DNA from: Ovis canadensis
Taxonomy: Eukaryota; Chordata; Mammalia; Artiodactyla; Bovidae
Reading direction: 5' to 3'
Assembly: GCF_042477335.2 (NCBI RefSeq)
Contig: NC_091257.1
Span: 44,300,501 to 44,364,500 of the forward strand
DNA length: 64,000 bases
The notes below the pieces were generated by a model that saw only the letters and a list, made by a program, of their open reading frames with translations, did not search any database and was not told the DNA's origin. Within the stretch, counting starts at the first letter, position 1. Each line of letters opens with the position of its first letter. Shown here in pieces: positions 1 through 11,409 of the stretch. The position numbers and the translations under genes were made by a program.

Positions 1-245
1 TGAATTGGCAGACTTGACATATAGACACTGCCATGCATAAATGGATAGCGAGTAAGCTGATGATAGCGCAGGGAGCTCAGCCCGGTGCTGTGCGGCAACC
101 TAGAGGGATGGGATGGGGGCATGGGGAGGAGGAGGGTGCAAGAGGGAGGGGAGATATATATATATATACATACATATAGCTGATTCACTTTGTTGTACAG
201 CAGAAACCAACACAACATTATAAAGCAATTATCCTCCAATAAAAA
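1..245 (+). repeat. L1 3' end (artiodactyl LINE-1), sense
   Basis: The segment reads as the 3' untranslated end of an artiodactyl L1: a G-rich tract, a short (TA)n run near 154-170, then the typical terminal stretch with ttgttgtacagcagaaacc and a final ccaataaaaataaag. The 5' part lies outside the window. Identified by recognition of the family consensus, not by alignment. Confidence 0.75.
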
Positions 246-377
246 TAAAGTTTTCAAAATGCGACAGAGAGCACACATGGATGAGTTACAGTATGAAATG
301 TGCTTCTTCCTGACCTATGTGTCAAGTCAAAAATGCTGAAAATCACTGCTTGGGCCCAGTCAGCCACACTCCAATTT

Positions 378-800
378 TAATCAGGGTCCTCCAGAGAGAT
401 CACCATCTGGGACCCAGATTCTCAGACATGCCCCCATCAGGCCAATTAGAGCAGATGCTTGGAACTCTTAACTGAGACCTCCATGCCCTACTCTTATAGA
501 ATGGGATAGAATACAATAGAACCAAAAGGCTGACTCTCCCTGGAATGACAGGGAAACTCCTGCCTAACCACATGAGTTGGGACAATGGTCTTTTTCTGTC
601 CTGAAATTTCAGCTCTTCTTAGATCCTGAACCCACTGGTTTTCAGACTGAAAGTTATACCATTCACTTTCCTCGGTTTCCAGCTTGCGGACTGTAGAGCT
701 TGGGACTTGTCAGGGTCCATAGACACCTGAGTCAACCCCTTATAGGATATTCTTTATATTTCCTGTTGGTCCTATTTCTTCAAAGAACCCTGACTAATAC
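378..800. repeat. Old interspersed element with imperfect terminal inverted repeats
   Basis: The left end (tcagggtcctccagagag, from 381) and right end (agaaccctgactaatac, 784-800) are imperfect inverted repeats, about 420 bases apart. The right-end sequence (ggagaaccctgactaatac type) is a common mammalian repeat terminus and recurs in diverged form near 62,078-62,112. I recognise the terminus but cannot name the family with certainty. An old DNA transposon or an LTR-like element are both possible. Confidence 0.45.
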
Positions 801-2007
801 AACCGTCCCACCAGAGGACCCACCATCCAGTCAAGGAGATAAACTCATGATGAACCGAGTAACAGGGCCCAGCAGCACATCATCTGATGCCAAAGCATGG
901 GTAGGAAAAAAAAAAGAAAGAAAGAAAGAATACTGTGGGCTGCAGAAATTAGGAGAAGCTTTTTTAGAGAGCTTGGGACATGAGCTGAATCTTGAAGGAC
1001 TAAAATCTGATCAGAATAGGTCTAGTCATAGGTAGAGAATGCCCAAACCTGTAATAGGTACTTCCTGTACCTGCACATAGGTCTTGCCAAATTAATTTCA
1101 AATTGGGTTAGGTGGCTCCTTGGGGAGCAGCAATAACAGCTTATTTGTGTTTGCACCCAAGGCACTGATGTGTGGTAAGTACTAAGTCAGCATTTGTTAA
1201 ATGAATAAAGGATGGTGCCAACAGAACTACCACAGTGAGAAATGCCACTGATAAGAGATTTAGGTGGACAAAGATGATGTAAGTAAATCCAACAGGGTTC
1301 GTTTCTCTACAGGAGAACATGCAATCAGATTGTACAGCAGTGATGGGTCTACAACTGGCAGACAACTTTCTGGGCTAAAGGTGACTCCAGCAAGCACTCA
1401 GCTATGGATGATAAGACTTGAGTAGCTGAGTATGGAGGAGGGTCATTCTCTCTCTGAAGAGGGCCAGCCTCATCTTCCTAGAGAACTTGTAAATGTGCCT
1501 TTTAGACTATGTTGGCAACCCTGCCACCTGGACCAAGTGTCCTTCTTCCATCCCAGGGTCTGTGCACATCCTCACAACCTCAGCCCTGCCCGCAGGCTTT
1601 GCTGAACCCAGTGTTGAGGCATGGTTGCTTCCTTCTTCGTAGGTCTAGGAGTTGGGCTCACAAGCTCTCAGAGGAGCTCTGAGACTCATCGGCAGTGTGG
1701 ATCACCCCACAGTTTTATCGGGGGCACAAGAAAAATCCTAAAGACAGACAGGAAGGATCATTGAGTGATCCAGAGTCTTCCTATGGTTTATTTATGGATT
1801 TGTTTCCTTGTGATTATCTTAATTGAAAGGGAATCAAAAACAAGCCTACCTTCTTTCGCTTTGGTATGAGTGGCTCTTCAGGGACTTATTAATACATCAT
1901 TTGAATGTTTCCTCAAAAATGTGTTCCTGCTCTCCTCTCAGAAACATTCATTTGTCCAGGCCCCACAGTTGAGGATCAGTTTATTTTAATTTATATTTTA
2001 AGCTCAA
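801..2007. other. No gene seen; unique intergenic sequence
   Basis: Only a short A-rich (GAAA)n tract at about 908-931 stands out. Open frames here are short, lack recognisable domains and have no splice context. Confidence 0.6.
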
Positions 2008-2690
2008 AAGTGTATTTTTAAATTGAAATATAATTGATTTACAATAATACGTCAATCTTCACTGTACAGCAAAGTAACTCAGTTATACACATACATACAT
2101 TTAAGAAATTCTTTCCCACTAAGGTTTACCCCAGGAAACTAGATATAGTTCCCTGTTCCCTGATCTTGTCATTTATCTAAATGTAATAGTATCTAAATTG
2201 CATCTACCAGCCTCAAACTGGCACTCCATCCCTCTCCCTTTTCTCCCCCGCCTTGGCAACCACACATCTGTTCTCTATGTCTGTGAGTCTATTTCTGTTT
2301 TATAGATAGGTTCATTTGCACCATATTTTAGATTTCATATGTAAGTGATACCACACGATATTTGTCTTTTTCTTTCTGACTACCTCACTTAGCATGAGAA
2401 TCTCTAGTTGTATCCGTGTTGCTGCAAATGGCCTTATCTCATTCTTTTAATGATTGAGTAGTATTCCACTGCATACATGGACTACATATATATATGGACC
2501 CTTTATCTGTCAATGGATGTATAGGTTGTTTCCATGTCTTGGCTATTGGGGTGCAGGTATCTTTTTGAATTACAGTTTTGTCTGGATATATGCCTAGGAG
2601 TGGGATTGCTGGATCATATGGTAGCTCGATTTTTAGTGTTTTGAGGAGCCTCCGTTCTGTTCTCCATAGTGGCTGCACCAACAATGTAGG
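2008..2690 (-). repeat. L1 3' end, antisense (ORF2 C-terminus plus 3' UTR)
   Basis: Read on the minus strand, 2439-2684 encodes the conserved C-terminal ORF2 stretch ([15 protein letters not shown]), followed towards lower coordinates by L1 3' UTR sequence (aattgatttacaataata on plus). It is a 5'-truncated copy, as most are. Confidence 0.9.
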
Positions 2691-3410
2691 AGAGTTCTGA
2701 AAGTCAATTTAGATTCCATGATCTTCCTTGGCCCCCAGGTCCTATTTGATTCCTCCCAAACAGGACATTTCTCTGAGCTCCCTAGAAGTTCTGTGTCCAT
2801 GTTGCCACCCTAGGCACCTACTCTTTCTGCATCATCACAACAACTTCCATTCTGATTTCCCAGCCTCCACTCTTGCCCCTTCCAGCCTATCATCCTTACC
2901 ATAGCCAGAGTGAACTTTCTAAACCACAGACACTTGGAAATTCCCTATCGTTCTTAAGACGAAGTATAAATGCTACTCAAAGTCCTCCATGGACCTTCAT
3001 AACCTTGTTGCTGCTTATTCCTTGGGCATCTTCTCTGAAAGCTTCCAATTTCCACATCTAATTGACCTTTTTTCAGACTGTTAAGGCATCTTATTGGCTG
3101 CCTGCTGCTCTCCTCACAGGCTAGACTGACGCTTTTTTCCTAACTGGCTTCCACTCCTCTCTCTATGCTCAACTGGGTCACATTTCAGAGGAAGCCTCTT
3201 CTCATAGTTCCCACTCTCCTCAGTCTGGGGTAGGTGTCCTTTCCCTGACACCTAAGTAACAGACATCTTTTATTTCAGCACTTGTCACATACTGTTGCAA
3301 AAGGTCTGTTTTTTCACTCCTCTTGCTCTACAAGACTTGAGCTCAAGGAGGCAGAACTCCCAGTGTTTATCCATCTTTGTGTGTCTTCGCATTGAAGTTC
3401 TAGTAAGGAT
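2691..3410. other. No gene seen
   Basis: Pyrimidine-rich unique sequence. Short open frames show no recognisable protein similarity. Confidence 0.5.
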
Positions 3411-3622
3411 GGGTGAAAGTGAAAGTTAATTGCATAGTCATGTCCAACTTTTTGCAATCCCATGGGCTGTAGCCCAACCAGGCACCTCTGTCTATAGAAT
3501 TCTCCAGGCAAGAGTACTAGAGTGGGTTGCCATTTCCTTCTCCAGGGGATCTTCTGACTCAGGGATCAAGCCCAGGTCACTTGCACTGCAGGCAGATTCT
3601 TTACCAACTGAGCCACTAGTGG
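3411..3622 (-). repeat. Bov-tA SINE, antisense
   Basis: Contains the antisense Bov-A part (catgtccaactttttgcaat) and then the tRNA-like head in reverse (ggcagattctttaccaactg). Ruminant-specific. Confidence 0.92.
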
Positions 3623-3861
3623 ACAAGTGAATGAATAATGTGAATACTAAACAAACTACTAAGACTGCTACTAATGACTAATAACTAACAAAAGTTGTTA
3701 CAAGTTAAATAGAGCCCTATGATACAAAGGTAGGGATAATTTATTACCAGAATAAACTGGATCCATTGGAAAATGGAATGCAAGTGGATTCTGAAATGAG
3801 AATTGCTTTTCCATGTTCCCAGCCTGGTGCCTTCCCCTGCTACTTTTCCTCCTGGATTCTG

Positions 3862-3950
3862 ATGCTGCTGAATCGCTTCAGTCGTGTCCGACTCTTCACA
3901 ACCCCATGGACTGCACCCTACCAGGCTCCTCCGTCCATGGGATTTCTGGA
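3862..3950 (-). repeat. Bov-A monomer fragment, antisense
   Basis: Begins gctgctgaatcgcttcagtc and runs through the Bov-A core to ccgtccatgggatttctgg. Half of a Bov-A2 dimer. Confidence 0.85.
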
Positions 3951-5364
3951 TCCTACTCAACTACTACTTTTGGGAAGTTCGGTGAAGGACCTTAGCCTTT
4001 TATCTCTCAGGGCTTCCCACTGGGAAACTGATTCTACAGTCTCGGATACCCTGCAATTTCAGCAATGGCCACAGTGGTACCCAAAGTGGACTCCCAAGAT
4101 GACAACTCATCAGTCTGTGGAGGACAGTATCTGCAAGACCAAGACGGCAGGTCCACAGACTGCTTCCCACCTCAGCGCACTCTGCCAGCGGCTAGTTTTC
4201 CTTCATCACCCTTAGACCCCAGAATGGCCTTGACTTTCTCCCCTCACTGCATCTTCTTTTGGAGTTCCTTGCCCATCAGAGAAGTTCTAATAATGTTGAA
4301 CTTCAAAAAGGGTAGAGTCTTCCCTCTCTTCTTAAATGCTCCTTTGGCTCCTGTAGAAATGTCTTCACCTCTTTCTCCACTAGCAGTTCCACATAAGGAT
4401 TATTGGGAGAGACAACCTTCTTTGAGTTAGAAAACTTAACTAACAGGGAGGGCTGTTCATGGGTTTTGTCAAAGAGCCAGCAGGCTCCCACATCCAGCAG
4501 CTTTCTTCAAGCATCCACCTTACCAGTCCCTGTCTGTCTGTCTTTTTCCTTTACTATCTCCACACCTCTCCCTCCCCCGCTTCTCTTCTTTTCTTCCTCA
4601 TTCTCTATCTCTTTCTATGCATGTGTTATTGATAAAGAAAGGAGACTGTCATGCCTCTATATACCTAGACTTTCACTCATGAAAGGATTTGGCCCTTTCC
4701 ATCACCCATTATCTTGATTAAGCATGTCTAGAAATCTGAATTTATGGACCTTAATAATTAAGGAACCACTGAGTCCTAGCAGCTATTCTTGCTAAATCCA
4801 AAATCCAAAGTCATGAAAATTGCTCAATGAAATCAGTACATTCCTTCCTTGATAGATCAGAATGAAGAAATCTGTTTTTCACACAAGATAGCGAGGTAGA
4901 GTGGGATTTAGTTCCTGCTTCTCTGAATTTAAGAATATACTGACCTATATACCTTTTGAGAACTACTTCAAAAATCCCTTCTTCTGCCAGAAATGGCAAT
5001 GGTGAGAAGCCTAATGCATCTGGCATTTTGAAGAGCAAGTCATAAATTTCTCTGTTAGGATCGTTTCACTTGCAGAGTATATTTGTGTTCTTGTTGAGCA
5101 TCACGCTAAGATTTGCGCAAACTGCCTGTTAATGTCTGGGCAATAAGGCAACACAGGAAAGATGCTGAGCAGTATCCATATGGCCCTCATGGCAGTTTCC
5201 ATTCAACTGTTTTCATCCTTGTTTTATAGATTATGTGCAGTAACAAAAGGAACTTTGTAGACCACTAAAAATCATCCTGTGAAAGATATAACAAGATAAC
5301 CAAACTTAAAATACCTTTTCTTCAATTGTAAAGGTCTAGGTAGCTATCATTTAGAAGAATAGAA
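3951..5364. other. No gene seen
   Basis: Unique sequence. A 149-codon plus frame (3766-4215) starts before the Bov-A fragment and reads through it, and has no domain or splice support, so it is not called. Confidence 0.5.
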
Positions 5365-5480
5365 AAGTATGGTGAGGGCTTTGAAGTCAAGGTTCCTGGT
5401 TCATGTTCTTCCTCTACCCTTGAACCAGCTCTGTGACCTGGAGCCAGTTACTGAATCTCTCTGTGCCATACAGGGTTATG
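5365..5480 (+). repeat. MIR SINE, sense
   Basis: Carries the MIR core pattern: ctgtgacctggagccagtta followed by ctgaatctctctgtgcc. An ancient mammalian element, diverged. Confidence 0.7.
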
Positions 5481-5624
5481 ATGAGAATTTGTGAGTCTCG
5501 AATTTTATCTGTTGTCCTTTTGATTAGAAATAAATATCATATATTATGAACCTTGTAACATATTTTGTATTTGAGCTCAAAAACATAGGTGACTTAACTT
5601 TTCCTACTCAAAATAATTTCCTAA

Positions 5625-5926
5625 ATGTTGTTTATTTTTTATGTTATTTCTTTATTTATGGCTGTGCTGTGCCTTTGTTGCTGTGTGCGGGTGTTCTCTA
5701 GTTGCAGAGAGCAGGGACTACTGTCTTATTGTGGTGCATGGCTTCTCATTGTGGTTACCTTCTCTTGTTGCAGCTCACAGGCTTTAGAGCACATGGAGTC
5801 AATAATTGTGGCACACAGCCTTAGTTGCCCCACAGCATGTGGTATCTTCCCAGACCGGGGATTGAACCTCATGTCCTCTACATTGGCAGACAGATTCTTA
5901 ACCACTGGACCATCGGGGAAGTCCCT
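5625..5926 (-). repeat. Artiodactyl tRNA-Glu SINE (CHR type), antisense
   Basis: Long form: T-rich tail at the left, 'ttgctgtgtgcgggtgttct', then the reverse of the tRNA-like head ending ccatcggggaagtccc. A CHR/ART-type SINE shared with whales and hippos. Confidence 0.88.
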
Positions 5927-6229
5927 AAATGTTTAATAAACATGAATCAGTTTCAAATGAAAAAAAGAAAAATAAAATTATTTTTATTTATCCATGCGAG
6001 TGGATTCTGAAATGAGAGAGAAAAAAGCCACAGACCAGAGAAAGCATGGTCTCTTAGGTCGGTGACATTCCAAATCCTGAAAACAGCATCGGCTACATCA
6101 TCTTTGGTGCCCACTTTTTCTTCCCCTTCAAAAGTGTCTCATCCTTTCTTTCTGTGGGGCTGTGCTGGGACCCCAGGAGGAAGTGCAGAGGAACTGCCCC
6201 TGTGGGACGGAAGGAACCCAAGCACATTG

Positions 6230-6450
6230 CATCCCAGGTGGCACTAGTGGTAAAGAACCCATCTGCCGATGCAGGAGACTTAAGAGCCGCAGGTTCAATC
6301 CCTGGGTTGGGAAGATCCCCGGGAAGAGGGCATGACAACTCACTGCAGTATTCTTGCCTGGAGAATCCCATGGACAGAGGAGCCTGGAGGGCTCCAGTCC
6401 ATAGGGTCACAAAGAGTCGGACACAACTGAAGCAACTTAGCATGCACACA
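6230..6450 (+). repeat. Bov-tA SINE, sense
   Basis: tRNA-like head (ggtaaagaacccatctgccg) joined to a Bov-A tail ending gagtcggacacaactgaagc. Confidence 0.92.
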
Positions 6451-6857
6451 TGCATACCATTTTCCAACTTAGAAAGTCATCAAATCAAAGAATGTTAGAA
6501 CTAACACAAGGCTCAGAGAACGCATGGCCCAGCACCCCTTCCTTTCCTGTTCACACCATCCTCAGATCTCACACCCATCCAAGTAAGGCAGTGGGAGGAA
6601 TTCAGGCCCACAGAAGTATGTGGTTTGCCCATAGCCTCAGGGTGGCCTAGATGCTACAGGAAGCTGAAACTCCTGCTCACCACAGTGGTGTCGGCCGGGA
6701 GGAGGAGGAAACACTGCAGCTGGACCTTTTCAGAGGCTGGTCCACAGGCTCATTAACTGTACATTTAAGTCACATTCCTGTCTACTTAATTATGGTCTCA
6801 GCTATTTCCTGAGATGTCAGATCCCCTAAGAATTATGATTAGAAAGAGTGATACATG

Positions 6858-7012
6858 GGACTTCCTTCACAGTCCAGTGGCTAAGACTGTGTGCTCCCAA
6901 AGCAGGGAGCCCGGGGTTCAATCCCTGGTCAGGGAACTAGAGCCACAACTAACAGATCCTATATGTGTTGTAACTAAGACCCACTGCAGCCAAATAAATA
7001 GATAAATAAAAA
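6858..7012 (+). repeat. tRNA-Glu SINE (CHR/ART type), sense
   Basis: Starts gacttccttcacagtccagt, contains the B-box-like ggttcaatccctggtcaggg, and ends in an A-rich aaataaataaataaa-type tail. Confidence 0.88.
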
Positions 7013-8251
7013 CAAATATTGTTTAAAAGAGAAAGAGCGATACATTACTAGCTGTCATTGTGACTGTTTGGGCAGGGAGTTCTACACAGGAAGACGTTGT
7101 ACCCTGGTGGCCTCTTCAACAAGACAAAACTCATTTCTCCCAAGCTCTCCATGGACAGTGGAAAAGCTGAGTGGGGCAAAGAAATGGTACGAGAGTCCTG
7201 CAAGCCCGAAGCTCCTGGTCCGAGTCTCTACATTTAGGAGGCACTGAACTTCAGCGGCCTCTTCAGTGTATGTGCTGGTCTCTACCCTGACAGCAACTTT
7301 GCCTAGGAACAAGACTTCTCGGAGATGTCCTCTGTACAGCCAAGGCAGAGAGCCAAAGTCCAAATCCATTGTCAAGATGGATCAGGAGAGGGGCACCCTA
7401 GCCCTTTGGTGCAAACAGAAGGGTGAGGCTCTGGCAACCTGACTCAAATTGGAGAGATTTCAGGAGAAAACACAGGAAGTATTAACAGTAACTAAGAGGG
7501 AATGTGGTGATGGCTCTGAAGGTCAGATTTTTAGAGAATTTGCCAAATGTCTGCAGCATGACTCCCCTCCCCCGCTCAACTCCACACTCTGGCAAAATGG
7601 GCAGCTCATAAAAAAAAGAAAAAAAGCTGGAATTTTAAATGTCTCCCTATAAAGCTGAGCTTGTAGGTGTGTTTTTTTGAGACCTTTGGCCTACATCTTC
7701 CTTCTGAGATTGTGTCCACACACTGATCAGAGGCTGGGCCCAGGCTCCTGTACCTCTGCCTGAGTGACTTCTTGCTTACTTTCTCTCCCACTTTCCCGGT
7801 TTCCCCATCCAGGCTTCTCTGTCTGCCGGCCACTTCAACACAAGTACAGCCAGGGCTCTGTCTTCTCCCATGTTCTTGTCACTCTTAACCTGAAAGCCAC
7901 TGACTCTCCGAGAATCTCTGAGGGCTTGAGGAAGGGGTCCACACCCCATCCCCCACTCCCACAAGGGCACCAGGCACCAATACAATGAATAGGCATGAGA
8001 AAAAATAGGCAGGGGTATATCTTCTAGAAAGAGGGTCTGCAGTACATGTCTGATTTGAAGGGCAGCCTCTGACCTCTCCCCCATCTCCACTCCCGGTGGA
8101 GACCACTGTTTTCCGTCCTCTCCCAGGCCTTCTCTCGTCCTCCCCTGGAGGCAGACAATCCCCAAATCTACTCCCAGACACGCTCCTGACATCCAGATCC
8201 CTGTGGCTGAATACTCTTTAGAAATCCCTCCATGGGTGCCTCACAGATGTT
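7013..8251. other. No gene seen
   Basis: Unique sequence, moderately GC-rich. Overlapping open frames on the minus strand at 7082-7375 and 7776-8192 have no recognisable domain and no paired splice sites that I can defend. Confidence 0.5.
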
Positions 8252-8335
8252 GCTGTTGAGTCTGTTCAGAGTCTTTGAGACCTCATGGATTGTAGTCTGC
8301 CAGGCTCCTCTGGCCCTACTGGAGTCCACCTTGGG
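8252..8335 (-). repeat. Bov-A fragment, antisense
   Basis: A partial Bov-A core (gacctcatggattgtagtct, ccaggctcctctggcc) directly abuts a sense Bov-tA, giving a back-to-back pair. Confidence 0.75.
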
Positions 8336-8508
8336 AATGGCAATGCAGGACCTGGATTAGATCTCTGGGTCGGGAAGATCCTCTGGAGGAGGGTAGGGCA
8401 ACCCACTCCAGCATTCTTTCCTGGAGAATCCCATGGACAGAGGAGCCTGGTAAGCTACAGCCCATGGGGTCACAGAGTCAGACATGACTGAGCGACTAAC
8501 ACTTAACC
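8336..8508 (+). repeat. Bov-tA SINE, sense, head-truncated
   Basis: Reads tctgggtcgggaagatcctc through catgactgagcgactaacac, the Bov-A terminus. Confidence 0.88.
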
Positions 8509-8724
8509 TACAGTCTGAAACTAAACCCCTCGCCTTTCCCCACAGTCCTCTCTCCTGTTTCCCATCTCAAGACAGCCACATGCCCCACCCATTGCCTAAG
8601 TGAGAAAGCTGGGAGTCACGCTATCTGTGGCTCTTCCACACTCACCATGTCCAATAAAGCACCAGGTCCCACAGATGCCAGGGAAGGAGGCTGCTGCGGC
8701 ACACAACGCGCAGTAGTAGCAGGC

Positions 8725-8850
8725 ACTGGGGTTTAAGAGCTTCTCAAGCCAGGCTAGCTGGGTCTACTCCTTGCCAACATATGTCTTCTAGTCACTGAAC
8801 CTCTCTGTGTCTTAGTTTCTTTATTTTCAAAATGTAGGTAATAATAATAC
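8725..8850 (+). repeat. MIR SINE, sense
   Basis: Diverged MIR with cactgaacctctctgtgtct and an A-rich ataataatacc end. Confidence 0.65.
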
Positions 8851-8854
8851 CTTC

Positions 8855-8936
8855 AGAATTCCCTGATGGTCCAGTGGGTTAGGAATCTGTGCTTCTACTG
8901 CGGGGGTGTGGGTTCAATCCCTGGTTGGGGACTGTA

Positions 8937-8979
<43 letters not shown>
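8855..8979 (+). repeat. tRNA-Glu SINE fragment followed by a (TG)n microsatellite
   Basis: SINE head (gaattccctgatggtccagt to ccctggttggggac) at 8855-8932, then an almost pure TG dinucleotide run at about 8945-8979. The microsatellite replaces the usual SINE 3' half. Confidence 0.85.
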
Positions 8980-8983
<4 letters not shown>

Positions 8984-9470
8984 ACATATGCAAACATATA
9001 AACAAATATATTTTATAATATATTATAAATTTATATAATAAATAAAATATAAATATATAATAAGAAATAAATTTTATATTATTTTTATATGTAGGGGCTT
9101 CCCTGGTGGCTCAGAGGTTAAAGCGTCTGCCTGCAATGCGGGAGACGTGGGTTCGATTCCTGGGTTGGGAAGATCCCCTGGAGAAGGAAATGGCAACCCA
9201 CTCCAGTATTCTTGCCTGGAGAACCCCATGGACGGAGGAGCCTGGTGGGCCACAGTCCATGGGGTCGCAAAGAGTCGGACACGACTGAGCCACTTCACTT
9301 CACTTCACATAAATATTTATATATTATATTTATATTATATAAAAATAAACTTATATGATTATATAATAAATAATAAATATATAATAAATTTATATAAGTT
9401 TATAAAGAAATTTGTATTATAAATTTATAATATATTTTATAACAATAAAAATAATATTTTATAATAATAC
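8980..9470. repeat. AT-rich low-complexity tract split by a Bov-tA
   Basis: Long runs of TATAAAT/ATTTATA repeats lie on both sides (8998-9090 and 9308-9470) of a Bov-tA copy at 9094-9308. AT-rich tails like this are typical insertion targets. Confidence 0.8.
9094..9308 (+). repeat. Bov-tA SINE, sense, near full length
   Basis: Starts ggggcttccctggtggctca and ends gactgagccacttcacttc. One of the best preserved copies here. Confidence 0.95.
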
Positions 9471-9526
9471 CTTCATCATGTGGGGCAAGAATGTTCACAT
9501 AATTGTAAAAATTAAAACACTTAATA

Positions 9527-10028
9527 TAGGATGTCCCCAATGGTCTGGTAGCTAAGACTTTGAGCTTCTAATGCAGGGGGCCCAGGTTCAATCCCCAGTC
9601 GAGGATCTAGATCCTGCAAACTGCAATTAAGATCCTGTGTGCTGGGCTTACCTGGTGGCTCAGTGGTAAAGAATCTGCCTGCCAATGTAGGAGACACAGT
9701 TTCGATACCTGATCCAGGAAGATCCCACTTGCCACGGAGCAACTAATCCCATGTGGCACAACTCCTGAGCTTGTGCTCTAGAGCCAGGGAGCTGTGACTA
9801 CTGAGCCCATGCACCCAGAGCCCGTGCCTGTGCTGTGCAGCTAGAGGAGCCACCACAATGAGAAGCCGTTGCGCCGCAACTAGAGGGTGGCCCCTGCTCG
9901 CCAGAACTAGAGAACAGCCCTCGCAGCAACGAAGACCCAGCGCAGCCTAAGCTAAATAAATAAAATTACTAAAAATAAAATCTCATGTGCTACAACTAAG
10001 ACCTGGCACAGCCAAATAAATAAGTTAA
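9527..10028 (+). repeat. Nested SINE pair: ART-type long SINE inside a tRNA-Glu SINE
   Basis: The host SINE runs 9527-9644 and resumes at about 9982-10028 (gtgctacaactaagacctgg). The insert (9645-9980) is a longer SINE beginning gggcttacctggtggctcag and ending in an A-rich tail. A short repeat of tgtgct type flanks it (before 9645 and near 9983), consistent with a target-site duplication. Confidence 0.8.
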
Positions 10029-10719
10029 CAAATACAATAAAAGACACTACATTAAAAGTATGAGTGATGCCTGGCCCTTAATAACTGTTCTGTAAGTGTT
10101 TCTTAATGTCAGAATGTTAGCCCAAGTCATCATCATCCTTTCTCTCCTGGATTATTACAAGCACCTCCTAACCTTCTCTTTGCTGTGATAACATTCTCTT
10201 GTTATCAGAGCCATCATCCTGAAAGGTGACGCATTATCCTGAAAGGATACGCAGTGATCACGGTATCTTCTCATGCATTCTCTTTGTTCTTAAGACCAAG
10301 TCCCAAATTCTTCAGACTGCTTGCTCACAAGGTTGGCCACAATCTGTCTCTGCCTTCCATCCATGCTCTGCCTTCCATCCATGCACAAATCCTTTTGATT
10401 TCTGAATTACCGTGCACCACCTCACCTCTGGGGCTAAGGCACCCATTGTTCTTTCTGCCTTGTTCTCTGTCACTCCTTTCCCCATGCCTTCTTTTCCATT
10501 GCCTAGCTGGTAGCTAATATGTTTCAGAACTTGTTTCCTCTGTGCCAGAGCCTGGCATTGACTATTTTACATTTGAAATTATTTTAAAATCTTAAGAATG
10601 ATATCTTTTTAGATACATCTTATATACCCAGCATTATAGCTGGAGTAGTTTTTAATCCAACCTGACAATTTTGCATCATACTTAGAGAACTTAGCTCATT
10701 AATATGTAATATAAAACTG
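10029..10719. other. No gene seen
   Basis: Unique sequence. A 12-base tandem (ccatccatgctc type) near 10,356-10,385 gives a small direct repeat. Confidence 0.5.
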
Positions 10720-10892
10720 GGACTTCCCTGGTGGTTTAATGGCTAAGACTTCTCACCCCCAGTGCAGGGTGCCTGGGTTTGATCATGGAACTAGATCTCA
10801 CATGCCTCAACTAAGAGTTCGCATGCTACAACTAAAGATCCTGTGTGCTACTACTAAAACCTGGCACAGTCAAACAAACAAGTAAAAGTATT
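10720..10892 (+). repeat. tRNA-Glu SINE, sense
   Basis: gggacttccctggtggttta through ctactactaaaacctggcac and an A-rich tail. Confidence 0.88.
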
Positions 10893-11409
10893 TTTAAAAA
10901 CACAGTCCGTGATATTCGGGGTTTAAATCTGCTATCTTGTATTGTGTTTTCTGTTTGTTTTACCTGTTCTATGTTTTTCCTTACTTTTCTCTTTTTGATT
11001 AACTAAACAGTTCTCTCTTCCAGTTCGGGTGGCATATGGGATGTTTCTATTCTTTTAAGGAACTTGCCTTAGAAATTAAAACATGCAATTTAAATTTAAT
11101 AAAACCTCAAAGATAAAAAGAAATTCCTTTATTTGCTCCTGACATATATATTATTTTTGCTCAATATTTTAATTCCATATATATTTAAGGCCAATTAGAA
11201 ATTACAGTTACTGCTTTATGCAATTAATGTTTATTTACATTCGCTCACTTATTTACCATTGTCTTCTAAAATTTCTTTTTGCATCTCAAATCTCCCATCT
11301 GCAGTCATTTACTTTCTGCCCAAAGTATTATATGTCCTTTAAAATTTCGTTTAGAGAATGTCTTCTGGGTGGCAAACTTAGAAAAGACACTTGAAAATGT
11401 TTTTATTTT

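Noticed and set aside
3766-4215. 149-codon plus frame
   Set aside because: Reads through an antisense Bov-A fragment and has no recognised domain.
7776-8192. 138-codon minus frame with an overlapping 98-codon frame
   Set aside because: Overlapping frames in GC-richer unique DNA, no domain, no paired splice sites.
8945-8979. Tandem repeats as a CRISPR array
   Set aside because: Simple dinucleotide microsatellite in a mammalian genome, with no spacers.
9094-9308. tRNA-like sequence as a tRNA gene
   Set aside because: The A/B-box-like head belongs to Bov-tA. The same head recurs many times with Bov-A tails, so these are SINEs.
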